64,000 nucleotides of DNA from Bryobacteraceae bacterium. Its GTDB lineage: Bacteria; Acidobacteriota; Terriglobia; Bryobacterales; Bryobacteraceae. The DNA is taken from the NCBI GenBank assembly GCA_019752335.1, contig JAIEMJ010000045.1:207450-271449 (forward strand), read 5' to 3'. The translations under genes were made by a program, and so were the position numbers. How positions within the stretch are numbered: position 1 is the first letter of the stretch; the number at the start of each line of letters is the position of its first letter. Shown here piece by piece: positions 1 to 8,415 of this stretch. Below the pieces are notes generated by a model. It saw nothing but the letters and a program-made list of their open reading frames with translations, was not told the origin of the DNA and made no database searches.

Positions 1-152
1 TGATGCACATTGAGCACGAGCGGGCCTACTTCGGCGTCCGGCTGGGCAATACCGTAATGGATTTCACGCTCGAAACCCGGGGCGCGGAACATGTTGCCGA
101 GTTGCTGGCCAGCCTGACCGAAGCCGGGTATCAGTTCGAGCGGATTACGTAG
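1..152 (+). CDS. Threonine ammonia-lyase, C-terminal end (partial)
   Basis: Only the last ~50 codons are present, read from base 3 to the TAG at 150-152. The tail contains TLETRGAEHVAELL and LTEAGYQF, the beta-alpha-beta pattern of the ACT-like regulatory domain that ends the short, catabolic-type threonine dehydratases. Those enzymes are PLP-dependent and convert threonine to 2-oxobutyrate. The catalytic part lies outside the window, so the assignment rests on the ACT-like tail alone; a different ACT-domain enzyme is possible. Confidence 0.6.
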   Translation, partial: MHIEHERAYFGVRLGNTVMDFTLETRGAEHVAELLASLTEAGYQFERIT

Positions 153-238
153 CGGAATTCACACTTTTGACGCGGCGAACGCGCTAGAATCACGTTGAGC
201 CTGAACACCGCCCCCGTTTTGAAGGAGATTGAATTTTT

Positions 239-637
239 ATGGATCGTTTGGAAGCCCTGAAGGCCAAGTATGCGGCCGTGACCGAGTTCGCGAAAGCGAA
301 CAACGTCCGCATTGACCACTTGCATTTGCAAGACGACAAGCTCTTCCTGCAAGGCGCCGCGCCCAGCGAGAAGTACAAGAATCGCGTTTGGGATGTGATC
401 AAGGAAGTGGACCCCATGTACGGCGACCTCACCGTCGACCTTGGGATTGACTCGAGCATTCCCGAGCCCATCCAGACGTACACCGTCAAGGCCGGCGACT
501 CGCTATGGAAGATCGCCCAGGACCACTTGGGCAATGGCGCGCACTATCCGAAGATCATCGCCGCCAACTCGTCGAAGCTGAAAGACGAGCACTCCGTGAT
601 TCACCCTGGTGACGTACTGGTGATCCCCGAGGCGTAA
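239..637 (+). CDS. BON-like/LysM domain protein
   Basis: The 132-residue protein starts at ATG 239 behind an AAGGAG ribosome site. Residues ~1-70 resemble a BON-type fold (SEKYKNRVWDVIKEVDP). Residues ~79-130 form a LysM domain, with YTVKAGDSLWKIA at its start and HPGDVLVIPEA at its end. The layout matches small LysM/BON proteins such as E. coli Kbp (YgaU), a cytoplasmic potassium-binding protein; no signal peptide is seen here either. It stands alone, followed by two hairpins. The domain call is secure, the function is not. Confidence 0.85.
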   Translation: MDRLEALKAKYAAVTEFAKANNVRIDHLHLQDDKLFLQGAAPSEKYKNRVWDVIKEVDPMYGDLTVDLGIDSSIPEPIQTYTVKAGDSLWKIAQDHLGNGAHYPKIIAANSSKLKDEHSVIHPGDVLVIPEA

Positions 638-655
638 AGCCTTCCTGCTAGCCGT

Positions 656-709
656 GGGACGCAATGTGCCCGTTGCGTCCCTGGTACCTTCAGGGCTTCT
701 CTTAGCCCT
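656..709 (+). terminator. Two consecutive hairpins after the LysM gene
   Basis: Bases 656-664 (GGGACGCAA) pair perfectly with 673-681 across an 8-base loop. Bases 692-697 (AGGGCT) pair with 704-709 across a 6-base loop, with further pairing on both sides. Neither is followed by a run of T, so a classical intrinsic terminator is not shown, but the place between two unrelated genes fits transcription termination. Confidence 0.45.
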
Positions 710-733
710 GGAAGAGATGGTATTCTCACCTGC

Positions 734-1438
734 TTGCCGACCCTGAGCGCATTCTTTCCCGCCTACAACGACGCACCCTCTCTACCGGAGCTGATGGGGC
801 GGACGTTTGCTGTCTTGCCGGGTCTTTTTGACGATTTCGAAGTGATCGTGGTGAACGACGGCAGCCAGGACGCGACGGGCGAAGTGCTGTCCTCGCTCGC
901 CCAGGAGTATGGTCCGCGGCTGCGGATTGTGACTCACCCGGAGAACCGCGGGTATGGCGGCGCGCTGAAGACGGGCTTTGAGTCGGCGACGAAGGAGTAT
1001 GTCTTTTACACCGACGGCGATGGCCAATACGATGTGCGCGAAATCGCGAAGCTGTGGGCGCTGATGCAGCCGGGAATTGGCTTGGTGAATGGCTACAAGC
1101 TAGAGCGGAATGACCCGTGGCACCGCATTTTCATTGGCAAGGCCTACAACAACTTCGCCCGCTTGCTGTTCGGCATCCGCATCCGGGACATTGACTGCGA
1201 CTTCCGGCTGATGCGGCGTGACCTGGTGCAGCAGATTCAGTTGCGGTCCACCAGCGGCACCATCTGCGTGGAATTGGTGAAGAAGCTGGAACTGACGGGT
1301 TGCGGCGTCGCCGAGGTGGGGGTGCACCACTATCCGCGATTGCATGGGAAGAGCCAGTTCTTTCGTTTGAAGAGCCTGGCGACGACGTTGCTCCAATTGA
1401 TCCGGCTGTGGTTTCGTACGGTGGTGCGAGGACGCTGA
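734..1438 (+). CDS. Family 2 glycosyltransferase
   Basis: The 234-residue protein uses a TTG start. It has the GT-A features of GT2 enzymes: AFFPAYNDA at the N terminus, VIVVNDGSQD for nucleotide binding and TDGDGQYD as the metal-binding DxD region. The overall pattern resembles dolichyl-phosphate-mannose synthase-like transferases (GYGGALKTGF, FRLMRRD). No membrane segment is evident, so it probably acts at the inner face of the membrane on a lipid-linked acceptor. It overlaps the next gene by one base and opens a four-gene operon for sugar or glycan synthesis. The sugar donor cannot be told from the sequence. Confidence 0.85.
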   Translation: MPTLSAFFPAYNDAPSLPELMGRTFAVLPGLFDDFEVIVVNDGSQDATGEVLSSLAQEYGPRLRIVTHPENRGYGGALKTGFESATKEYVFYTDGDGQYDVREIAKLWALMQPGIGLVNGYKLERNDPWHRIFIGKAYNNFARLLFGIRIRDIDCDFRLMRRDLVQQIQLRSTSGTICVELVKKLELTGCGVAEVGVHHYPRLHGKSQFFRLKSLATTLLQLIRLWFRTVVRGR

Positions 1439-2529
1439 TGCACCTGCCGGTGGTGAATTTACGTCCTTCGATTGAGGCAACGCGGCCGGAGTGGCAAGCG
1501 CGGCTGGACGCTATGTTTGCGCGAGGCCAGTTCATTCTGGGCGAGGGGCTGGCGGAGTTCGAGCGTGATTATGCGGCATCGCTCCAGGCCAAATTCGCGG
1601 TGGGAGTGGCGAATGGTACTGATGCGATCGCTCTATGCTTGCGCGCCGCGCGGGTGACCGGAGAGACTATTACCACGGCGCTGTCGGCGCCGTTCACGGG
1701 CATCGCGATCACGAGCGCGGGGGCCAAGATCCGGTTCGCCGATGTCGATCCGGAGACGCTTTCCGTGGATCCGGACGACCTGGGGAATCGCATTACGAAG
1801 CGCACGGCGGCGCTGGTTCCCGTACACCTGTATGGCCAGCCTTGCCGGATTGACCGGATTGCGAAGCTGGGTCCAGTGGTGATTCAGGACGCTTGCCAGG
1901 CGCACGGAGCGCGGTTTCAGGGTCAGCCGCTGACGAAGTTCTCGCCCTACGTCGCTTACAGCTTTTATCCGACGAAGAACCTGGGGGCGCTGGGCGATGG
2001 CGGCGCGGTGGTGACGGACCGGGCGGACGTGGCGCGGCGCTTGCGTCTGCTGCGCGATGGGGGTCGTAAGGGCGGACAGGTGAGCTATGAAACGGGGATC
2101 AACTCGCGGTTGGACGAGATGCAGTGCTGCTATCTGAGCGCTTTTCTGCCCCGGCTGGCGGAGTGGAACGCGCAGCGGCGGCATCTTGCAAAGCTCTACG
2201 ACGAATCGTTGACGGGGTGCCCGGGCATACAGTTGCTGAAGCGCCATGCCTGTTCGGTGAGCCACCTTTACGTCGTTCGGGCGAAGCAGCGGGGTCGTTT
2301 GCGGGAGTATCTGGCCCAGCATGGCATCGGCACGGGGATTCATTATCCAGTGCCGTTGCATCTGCATCCGGCGTTTGCGAGCGCGGGGCAGAAGCGCGGG
2401 AGCCTGCCGCACGCGGAGAAGGCCTGCCGGGAGATCGTTTCGCTGCCACTGTGGCCTTATTTGCCGGACTCAGGTGCTTTTGAAGTTGCGGAACGCATCC
2501 GCGCGTTTTACGCTGGCGGAGGGGGGTAA
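1438..2529 (+). CDS. DegT/DnrJ/EryC1/StrS aminotransferase
   Basis: I chose ATG 1438, which overlaps the TGA of the glycosyltransferase (TGATG) and gives 363 residues beginning at MHLPVVNLRP, the normal family start; longer in-frame extensions only run into the upstream gene. Signature elements are FILGEGLAEFE, VANGTDAI, D151 in VIQDACQAHGA and the PLP lysine K180 in SFYPTKNLGALGDGG. The family makes amino sugars by transaminating nucleotide-linked 3- or 4-keto sugars. The neighbouring transferase, SDR and methyltransferase fit synthesis of a modified amino sugar. Confidence 0.9.
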   Translation: MHLPVVNLRPSIEATRPEWQARLDAMFARGQFILGEGLAEFERDYAASLQAKFAVGVANGTDAIALCLRAARVTGETITTALSAPFTGIAITSAGAKIRFADVDPETLSVDPDDLGNRITKRTAALVPVHLYGQPCRIDRIAKLGPVVIQDACQAHGARFQGQPLTKFSPYVAYSFYPTKNLGALGDGGAVVTDRADVARRLRLLRDGGRKGGQVSYETGINSRLDEMQCCYLSAFLPRLAEWNAQRRHLAKLYDESLTGCPGIQLLKRHACSVSHLYVVRAKQRGRLREYLAQHGIGTGIHYPVPLHLHPAFASAGQKRGSLPHAEKACREIVSLPLWPYLPDSGAFEVAERIRAFYAGGGG

Positions 2530-2536
2530 ACCACAG

Positions 2537-3520
2537 ATGCCGTATCAGGGAAAGAGTGTCATCGTGACGGGCGGCTCCGGCTTTATTGGGAGCAATCTGA
2601 CGTTGCGGCTGGTGCGCGAGGGCGCGCACGTCACCGTAGTGGACCCTTGCGTCCCCGGCTGCGGCGGCGACCCGCGCAATCTGCGCGACGTGCTGGATCG
2701 GGTGCGCATTCTTGGGGTCGATATCGCGCAGCCGGCGGTGTTTGAGGACGCGATTCGCCAGGCGGATGTCGTCTTTAACTTGGCCGGCGAGATCAGCCAC
2801 ATTCACAGCATGATGAATCCGGAGCGCGACCTGCAGTTGAACACGACGTCGCAACTGCGGTTCTTGCAGGCTTGCGCGAACTGGAATCCGGGCGTGCGGG
2901 TGGTGTTCGCGGGGACGCGTCAGGTGTACGGCGTGCCGGAGTATCTGCCGGTGGATGAGGACCATCCGATTAATCCAGTGGACTTCAACGGCATCCACAA
3001 GTACGCGGCCACGATGTATCACCTGATGCTGAGCCGCACGGGTTTGCTGGACGCTTGCGTCTTGCGGCTCACCAATGTCTACGGTCCGCGCATGTCGCTG
3101 ACGGTGCCCGGCCAGGGCTTCTTGAGCGCGTATCTGCGGAAGCTGGAATTGGGCGAACCGCTGCAGGTATTCGGCGACGGCCAGCAGTTGCGGGATCCGC
3201 TGCACGTGGACGACGCGGTGGAGGCTTTTCTGATGGTGGGCGCGGCGCGGCCGTTGCCGTCGCGGAGCTACAACATCGGAGGACCGGAGGCGTTGAGCTT
3301 GCTCGAGATTACGCGCATCGCTTGCGCGACCGCGGGGCTTCCCGAGCCGACGCTGCGTCCGTTTCCGGCTGAACGCGCGTCGATCGATATCGGCAGCTAC
3401 CGGACGGACTCTTCGCGCATCCGCGCCGAACTTGGTTGGGCACCGCAGGTCCGCTTTGAGGACGGCTTCGCGCAAGCCTTGGGATTCTACCGGCGCCAAG
3501 CGGCGGCGCATGGCCGCTAG
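2537..3520 (+). CDS. NAD-dependent epimerase/dehydratase (extended SDR), atypical active site
   Basis: The start is ATG 2537, seven bases after the aminotransferase, giving 327 residues. The Rossmann motif GGSGFIG is at 12-18. The family pattern continues with NLAGEISH, RQVYGVPEYLPVDEDHP and LRLTNVYGPRMS. Where extended SDRs normally carry YxxxK, this protein reads N151-G-I-H-K155, so the catalytic tyrosine position appears to be asparagine while the lysine is kept. I recall some SDR subgroups with NGxxK at this place, but cannot name their reaction. Role: probably conversion of a nucleotide sugar within this operon. Confidence 0.85.
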   Translation: MPYQGKSVIVTGGSGFIGSNLTLRLVREGAHVTVVDPCVPGCGGDPRNLRDVLDRVRILGVDIAQPAVFEDAIRQADVVFNLAGEISHIHSMMNPERDLQLNTTSQLRFLQACANWNPGVRVVFAGTRQVYGVPEYLPVDEDHPINPVDFNGIHKYAATMYHLMLSRTGLLDACVLRLTNVYGPRMSLTVPGQGFLSAYLRKLELGEPLQVFGDGQQLRDPLHVDDAVEAFLMVGAARPLPSRSYNIGGPEALSLLEITRIACATAGLPEPTLRPFPAERASIDIGSYRTDSSRIRAELGWAPQVRFEDGFAQALGFYRRQAAAHGR

Positions 3521-4292
3521 CCCTTCCCCAGAAATGCCCTCGCCCGAGATGAACGACGCGGAGTTCGCGAATATCACCGCCCTGGAGGAAGGGATGTGGT
3601 GGTTTCGCGGGCAGCGGCAGATTCTGAATCGGCTGCTGGATCCGCTGGCCGGCGGTTATTCCCAGGTGCTCGAAGCTGGTTGCGGCACGGGCTATCAGGC
3701 GCGCGAGTTCACGCGCCGCTACGGCTGGCGCGTGACGGCGCTCGACCTGAGTGCGGAGGGTCTGCGGCAGGGTCAGCGGCTGGGCGTCGAGCGGTTGGTG
3801 CAGGGTGACTTGCAGTCGCTGCCATTTGGGGCGGAGAGCTTCGACGCGGTGCTGTCGCTCGATGTCATCGTCCACTTTCCGCCCGGCGAAGAGCCGCGGG
3901 CATTTGCGGAACTCGCTCGCGTGCTAAGGCCCGGCGGGCTGTTTGTGGTTCGCGTGTCGGCGCTGAATGTGCTGCACAGCCGGCACAGCGTCTTTACGCA
4001 TGAGAAGCAGCGCTTCACGGCGGGCCACCTGCGCCGCTGCGCGAGCGACGCCGGGATCGACGCGCTCCGCGTGACCTACGCCAACTCGTTGCTGTTGCCG
4101 GTGGCGCTCTTCAAGTTCCGCGTCTGGGAGCCGCTGACGCAGGCTCCGCCAGCAAGCGGCGTGGCGCCAATGCCGGGGTGGCTCGACGGCTTATTGGGGA
4201 GCGCGCTGAGTCTGGAAGCTTCTTTGATTGGCACGGGATTGAATCTGCCGTTGGGGCAAAGCGTGCTGTTGCTGGGGCGCAAAGGTGAATGA
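3510..4292 (+). CDS. Class I SAM-dependent methyltransferase
   Basis: The start at ATG 3510 overlaps the SDR stop by 11 bases; ATG 3534 and 3549 are alternatives. The protein of up to 260 residues has motif I VLEAGCGTGYQ, an acidic end to the second strand (VTALDLS), FDAVLSLDVIVHF and ARVLRPGGLFVVR, which together define a Methyltransf_11-type fold. The N-terminal ALEEGMWWFRGQR resembles methyltransferases found in glycan clusters. It is the fourth gene of the overlapping set and probably methylates a sugar or lipid intermediate. The substrate is unknown. Confidence 0.85.
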   Translation: MAASPSPEMPSPEMNDAEFANITALEEGMWWFRGQRQILNRLLDPLAGGYSQVLEAGCGTGYQAREFTRRYGWRVTALDLSAEGLRQGQRLGVERLVQGDLQSLPFGAESFDAVLSLDVIVHFPPGEEPRAFAELARVLRPGGLFVVRVSALNVLHSRHSVFTHEKQRFTAGHLRRCASDAGIDALRVTYANSLLLPVALFKFRVWEPLTQAPPASGVAPMPGWLDGLLGSALSLEASLIGTGLNLPLGQSVLLLGRKGE

Positions 4293-4329
4293 GGTAGCGC
4301 TATAATTTTGATCTGGAGGACGTAAAGAG

Positions 4330-4605
4330 ATGGGTGCAGGAGCCGCCGCGGCAGCAGCCGCGATTGCGCAGGCGACGAAAGCCTCGGGAGTGATTGTGAA
4401 TCTTCAGCCGGCGGAGTTTCTCAAAGTCCTCAGCCGAGTGGCCGAGCCCCTGGTGGTGACCGCGCACGGGGGCCTTTTTACGGAGAATTTTCAATATCTG
4501 GTGAGCTATAAGGGGCTGGCGTTCTTCACGAAGTCGAATGAAGTGCTGGAACTACCCGCTGGTGTGGAGACGGTTTTGGCGGAGAAGATTTGGATCCCTG
4601 GGTAG
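4330..4605 (+). CDS. Small conserved hypothetical protein
   Basis: The 91-residue protein starts at ATG 4330 behind CTGGAGGA. An alanine-rich stretch (residues ~2-12) is followed by a compact domain with PLVVTAHGGLF, FQYLVSYKGLAFFTKS and AEKIWIPG. I recognise the general pattern from small uncharacterised bacterial proteins but know no function. It lies 37 bases after the methyltransferase, so cotranscription is possible but its own ribosome site is strong. Confidence 0.65.
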   Translation: MGAGAAAAAAAIAQATKASGVIVNLQPAEFLKVLSRVAEPLVVTAHGGLFTENFQYLVSYKGLAFFTKSNEVLELPAGVETVLAEKIWIPG

Positions 4606-5003
4606 CCTGGAGGGTCACTTTCTGGGTGACAGGCTCCGAATCATTTCCAGTCTCTCTACACAGTTATCTCTACACTGCGGGACTCATCTGGTTTCCAGTG
4701 GGCGCGCAATACTCACACAACGTTGATTCGTTCGGGAGCGCTCGAGTGTTGCTAGAAAAGCAATGGAATCGCAATGATTCCGATAACCGCCGAGAACGGA
4801 AACGGTATCGTGAACCGTCCAACCTGAACTGTATTGGCTCGGCTGAAAAACCGGTCATCCTGTTGGCCCTCGTTACCTGACCCCGAATCGCATTGCCCCC
4901 GAGTTGAGTGGTCCACTCCCCCTAGCCTACCGGAAGACTCTTGCAGAACGGCGAAGTGAACCGCGATCATCGACAGGGGACGCGCTTGGTATCCTAGTCT
5001 CCG
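4606..5003 (+). other. Intergenic stretch without a recognisable gene
   Basis: About 400 bases of lower GC content than the surroundings separate the small hypothetical gene from the toxin-antitoxin patch. Reading both strands I see only short open frames without family features, no clear hairpin with a T run, and no repeat shared with the rest of the window. It may be decayed accessory DNA. Confidence 0.4.
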
Positions 5004-5243
5004 GTGGAATTGAGCTGGCGCGAACGCATTACCGTCGCCCCCCAAGTCCTCGTTGGCAAACCAGTCATCAAAGGCACTCGGCTCGCGGTGGGGTTCAGCG
5101 TCTACCTTCTTGCCGCCGGGCGGAACCACGAGCTAGTCCTGGACAACTATCCGCATATCCGTCAGGAAGACATCCAAGCCTGCTTGGCCTATGCCGGCGA
5201 GCTCCTGCATACTGAGCACGTCGTCCCCCGCCAACCTGCATGA
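5004..5243 (+). CDS. DUF433-family antitoxin
   Basis: The 79-residue protein begins at GTG 5004. It has the DUF433 core: RITVAPQVLVGKPVIKGTRL, then YPHIRQEDIQACLAYA. DUF433 proteins are helix-turn-helix antitoxins usually encoded just before a DUF5615 PIN-like toxin. Here the toxin start follows with an ATGA overlap, as in intact pairs, but the toxin is truncated. This is therefore an antitoxin that has lost its toxin. Confidence 0.85.
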   Translation: MELSWRERITVAPQVLVGKPVIKGTRLAVGFSVYLLAAGRNHELVLDNYPHIRQEDIQACLAYAGELLHTEHVVPRQPA

Positions 5244-5308
5244 AGTTCCTCGCTGACGAGAACTTCCCCTTGCTCGTGGTGTACACTTGTACACGTGACC
5301 GTGTTTGA
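5240..5308 (+). pseudogene. Truncated DUF5615 (PIN-like) toxin
   Basis: The frame starts at ATG 5240, overlapping the antitoxin stop, and opens with MKFLADENFP, the typical DUF5615 N terminus carrying the first acidic metal ligand. After about 14 residues the frame leaves the family and ends at TGA 5306; intact members run to over 100 residues. The break falls at the palindrome and start of brnT, suggesting the brnTA module was joined here and removed the rest of the toxin. Confidence 0.75.
5279..5294. promoter_or_regulatory. Perfect palindrome at the brnT start, likely BrnA operator
   Basis: GTGTACA at 5279-5285 and TGTACAC at 5288-5294 are perfect inverted 7-base arms with a 2-base centre, ending directly before the GTG of brnT. 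BrnA is a ribbon-helix-helix protein that represses its own operon, and such proteins bind short palindromes at the promoter. The position fits an autoregulatory operator; binding is inferred. Confidence 0.6.
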
Positions 5309-5567
5309 ATGGGATCCGCGAAAGGCGGCGGGCAATGCCCGCAAACATGGAGTCCAGTTTGCGGATGCGGTTCTCGCTCTTGATGACGAGCGTGGCATTA
5401 CCATGCAGGACGGTGCACATGGCGAAGAACGCTGGATCACGGTGGGGATCGACGCATTGGCAAGGATTCTGACCATTGTCTATACGTGGCGCGAGGATAC
5501 GATTCGCATCATTTCCGCGCGTCCTGCTACCCCGAACGAACGCCGGCACTATCTGGAGAACTCATGA
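5295..5567 (+). CDS. brnT: BrnT-family ribonuclease toxin
   Basis: The 90-residue protein starts at GTG 5295. It shows the BrnT pattern: FEWDPRKAAGNARKHGVQF, then WITVGIDALARILTIVYTWR and IRIISARPATPNERRHY. BrnT is a RelE-fold ribonuclease that blocks translation and is held inactive by BrnA. The stop overlaps the brnA start (ATGA), the usual arrangement. All of the conserved segments I know are present, so the toxin looks intact. Confidence 0.92.
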   Translation: MTVFEWDPRKAAGNARKHGVQFADAVLALDDERGITMQDGAHGEERWITVGIDALARILTIVYTWREDTIRIISARPATPNERRHYLENS

Positions 5568-5818
5568 AACAGGAATACGATTTCAGCAAGGGCAAGCGTG
5601 GAGCTGTGTTGCCCGTTCCGCAGGGCAAGACCCGAGTAACCATTCGGCTGGACGACGACCTTCTGGATTGGTTCCGGAGTGAAGTCGACAAGGCCGGCGG
5701 AGGCAACTATCAGACGCTGATCAATCTAGCTCTACGAGACTTTGTCAACCGAAAAAGGGAACCCCTGGAGAGCACCTTGAGGCGGATTGTGCGGGAAGAG
5801 CTCAAGCGCGCTGGATAG
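5564..5818 (+). CDS. brnA: BrnA-family antitoxin
   Basis: The start is ATG 5564, four bases inside the end of brnT, giving 84 residues. KTRVTIRLDDDLLDWFRSEV followed by YQTLINLALRDFV is the BrnA ribbon-helix-helix domain at about residues 24-62. The C-terminal helix ends in REELKRAG. BrnA binds BrnT and represses the operon, probably through the palindrome just upstream of brnT. Confidence 0.92.
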   Translation: MKQEYDFSKGKRGAVLPVPQGKTRVTIRLDDDLLDWFRSEVDKAGGGNYQTLINLALRDFVNRKREPLESTLRRIVREELKRAG

Positions 5819-5963
5819 TCAAACCGCGATAGGACACGTTCAATCGGCGTAGCGTAGAGCCGAATCTCGGCTAAGGCTTCCGACTTTGCGAAACTGCATG
5901 GCGCTGAGCACCGGCACGAGTCAACGGAACTTCGCCGGCTCGCTGGTGTTTCAATAGAACTAG

Positions 5964-7772
5964 ATGCGGCTGCTTCTTCTGTTCTGCCTGGCCTGGACCA
6001 GCCTGGGCCAAACGCTTTCCGGCCCGGCGGCGGTGACCGTGGGTGACCCGGTCTTTTTGCGCCTGGCGGACGGACTGAAGCCCTTTCCCGGCGTGGTGGT
6101 GCGCGTGACGGGGCCGGGGACAGAAACCGGGACGGTGACGGCGGCGACGCTGAATTTGCGCGAGTCGCCGGGCGGAACGGTGCGTGGCGTGTTGTACCGG
6201 GGCGACCGGGTGCTGGTGAAGGGCCAAACCGGCGATAACTGGTGCGACGTGACGGTGTCGCACGGCGGCGGTGGCTTCGTTTCGTGCGACTTCTTGGATC
6301 GCTTGCCCTACGGCCAGCCGGTGGGCAAGACGGATGCCGATGGCCGGGTGGTGTCGGCGTCGTTGGCGGTGGTGCCGGGGGAGATTACGCTGGCGGCGGG
6401 CGAGGCGACGTTCACCTTGCGGGTGGTGGCTCTCGAGTACGACAACGTCAGCAGTCTCGCGCCAGGGGTGACGTATCGTGAGCGGCGCTGGATTGCGGAC
6501 GGCGATGGGCCTTTCCAGATGCAGATCGTCGAAATTGATCCGCGCGAGCCGAACGTGCTGCTGCTGCCGGTGCGCGCGAAGGACCGGGCGATCGGCAAGG
6601 AGACCACCAGCGCGCTCGCCAAACGTTACGGCGCGACGGCGGCGATCAATGGCGGCTACTTCGTGGTGACTCCGACGGCGACCGGTTTTGCCGGGCAATC
6701 GTCGGGGGCTTACATGTGGAATGAAGAGGTGGTGGCGGGCAACAGTCTGCTGCGCAGTGCGCTGATTCGTTGCGCCGAGGGGCAGGTGGCGATGGACCAG
6801 GTGCGCTACAGCGGGCAAGTGGCAACGGGCGAGGCGACGGCGTCGCTGACGGGGCTGAACCGGGCGCGGTCGAGCCAGGATCTGTTGTGGCTGCGGCCGA
6901 TTTTCGGGGAGAAGTCGCGCACGGACGCGGCTGGGGTGGACGCGATTCTGGATTCCACGGGCCGGGTGTCGCGGGTGGTGGATGGCGAAGGCAACGTCGA
7001 TATTCCGGCCAACGGCTCCGTGCTGTCGGGCTCCGGCGCCGGTGCGACGTTTCTGCGGACGCGTGCGACGCCGGGCGCGCTGCTGAGCGTGCGGCCGTCG
7101 CTGGCGTTGACGACGGTGAGTGGGTGCCGGCCGGTGGATGTGATCGGTGGGGGGCCGATGATCGTCACCAATGGCCAAGTGGACGTCGGCGCGGAGAACT
7201 TCGGTCACGAGACGACGCGCAATCCGCGGACGGCCTTTGCGGTGACGGCGCAGGGAACCTGGCTGCTCATCACTCTCGATGGCCGCCAGCCTGCGAGCCA
7301 AGGGATGCGGCTGGATGAACTGGCGGCGGAACTGGTGAACCTGGGCGCGGTGCGCGCGGTGAATCTGGACGGCGGCGGGTCAACGACGATGGTGACCCAG
7401 GACGCGGTCCGCAATCTGCCCTCGGACGTGGCGGAGCGCGAAGTGAGCGACGCGGTGTTGCTCTTCAGCGTGCATGACCTGCCCAGCCTGCGGCAGATCA
7501 TGGACCGGGTCGCGCTCGACCCCGGGCAGATCGACGCGGCGTCGATCGAGCCGCTCTATCAGCGGCTGGACCGAGCCCTGATGGCCTTCGAGGACGAAGA
7601 GCTGGATCAGGTGCGGCTGGAGATCGAGTCACTGCGGGCGGAGATCCGGCAGCGGTCAGGCAGCGGCCTGACGGTCGCCGCGGCCCGGGTGCTGGGTGAA
7701 GCCACCAGCGCCTACTTGAAGCTGTTGCCACAGATCCAGCAAGCCCTGCGCCGGCGTCCGCCGGTGAATTAA
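5964..7772 (+). CDS. Secreted SH3-domain phosphodiester glycosidase (NAGPA-like)
   Basis: The 602-residue protein begins with a signal peptide (MRLLLLFCLAWTSLGQ). A bacterial SH3 domain follows at about 50-115 (LNLRESPGGTVRG, WCDVTV). The main domain, about 170-510, has AINGGYFVV, NPRTAFAV and VNLDGGGSTTM, which mark the phosphodiester glycosidase family related to the mannose-6-phosphate uncovering enzyme. The C-terminal ~90 residues are helical and charged. Bacterial members act on exopolysaccharide or wall-linked phosphodiester sugars outside the cytoplasm. The natural substrate here is unknown. Confidence 0.85.
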   Translation: MRLLLLFCLAWTSLGQTLSGPAAVTVGDPVFLRLADGLKPFPGVVVRVTGPGTETGTVTAATLNLRESPGGTVRGVLYRGDRVLVKGQTGDNWCDVTVSHGGGGFVSCDFLDRLPYGQPVGKTDADGRVVSASLAVVPGEITLAAGEATFTLRVVALEYDNVSSLAPGVTYRERRWIADGDGPFQMQIVEIDPREPNVLLLPVRAKDRAIGKETTSALAKRYGATAAINGGYFVVTPTATGFAGQSSGAYMWNEEVVAGNSLLRSALIRCAEGQVAMDQVRYSGQVATGEATASLTGLNRARSSQDLLWLRPIFGEKSRTDAAGVDAILDSTGRVSRVVDGEGNVDIPANGSVLSGSGAGATFLRTRATPGALLSVRPSLALTTVSGCRPVDVIGGGPMIVTNGQVDVGAENFGHETTRNPRTAFAVTAQGTWLLITLDGRQPASQGMRLDELAAELVNLGAVRAVNLDGGGSTTMVTQDAVRNLPSDVAEREVSDAVLLFSVHDLPSLRQIMDRVALDPGQIDAASIEPLYQRLDRALMAFEDEELDQVRLEIESLRAEIRQRSGSGLTVAAARVLGEATSAYLKLLPQIQQALRRRPPVN

Positions 7773-7861
7773 TCGCAGCGGCGGGGTAAGACTTTCGCTC
7801 CTTGGCACCTCTCTACATTGCGGCAGGAAATCAGCCGCAAAGGAAAGAACCAAGGATCGAT

Positions 7862-8413
7862 ATGTTCAAAAACAAATTCTCATTTATGAATGCGGCCGTG
7901 GCGATGGCCGTCGTGGCGCTTAGCCATCAAGTGGTCCGCGCCGCGGACGGCCCGACGGACCCGCAGATTGTCGGCATCGTGCTGGCGGCCGATCAGATCG
8001 ACGTTGAATACGGGAAGATTGCCATCGCCAAGTCGAAGAATAAGGCCGTCCGCGAGTTCGCCCAGCGGATGGTGACTGACCATTCGGCGGTGCAGGAGAG
8101 CGTGATCGGGCTGGCGGCGAAGCTCGGAGTGACGGCGGCCGACAGTCCCACGAGCGAGGGCTTGAAGAGCGGCGCGCGGGAGATCACGGCCAAGTTGAAT
8201 GCGCTGAAGGGCAAGGAATTCGACAAGTTCTACATCGAAAACGAAGTGAGCTACCATCACACGGTGAATGGCGCCGTGGCGTCGGTGTTGATTCCCAACG
8301 CGCAGAACGCCGAGTTGAAGGCGGCTCTCGAAGGCGCGCAGCCGCTGTTCCTGAAGCACGAAGAGCACGCCCGGATGGTGCAGGCCGGCCACGCCAAGAT
8401 GGCGCATCAGTAG
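7862..8413 (+). CDS. DUF4142 exported protein
   Basis: I take ATG 7862 with its upstream purine-rich site; the 183-residue product begins with a signal peptide ending near VVRAADG. The rest is the DUF4142 four-helix, ferritin-like arrangement, with FAQRMVTDHSAVQES and FYIENEVSYHHTV. The family occurs in the periplasm of many bacteria and its function is not settled. It is the first of four small genes spaced 2-17 bases apart, so an operon is likely. Confidence 0.85.
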   Translation: MFKNKFSFMNAAVAMAVVALSHQVVRAADGPTDPQIVGIVLAADQIDVEYGKIAIAKSKNKAVREFAQRMVTDHSAVQESVIGLAAKLGVTAADSPTSEGLKSGAREITAKLNALKGKEFDKFYIENEVSYHHTVNGAVASVLIPNAQNAELKAALEGAQPLFLKHEEHARMVQAGHAKMAHQ

Positions 8414-8415
8414 CC

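Noticed and set aside
2099..3577. 492-codon open frame opposite the aminotransferase and SDR genes
   Set aside because: Antisense to two clear enzyme genes, Arg/Ala/His-rich low-information sequence without domain motifs.
5871..7301. 476-codon open frame opposite the phosphodiester glycosidase
   Set aside because: Arginine- and histidine-rich antisense reading of GC-rich coding DNA; the plus-strand protein has signal peptide and domains.
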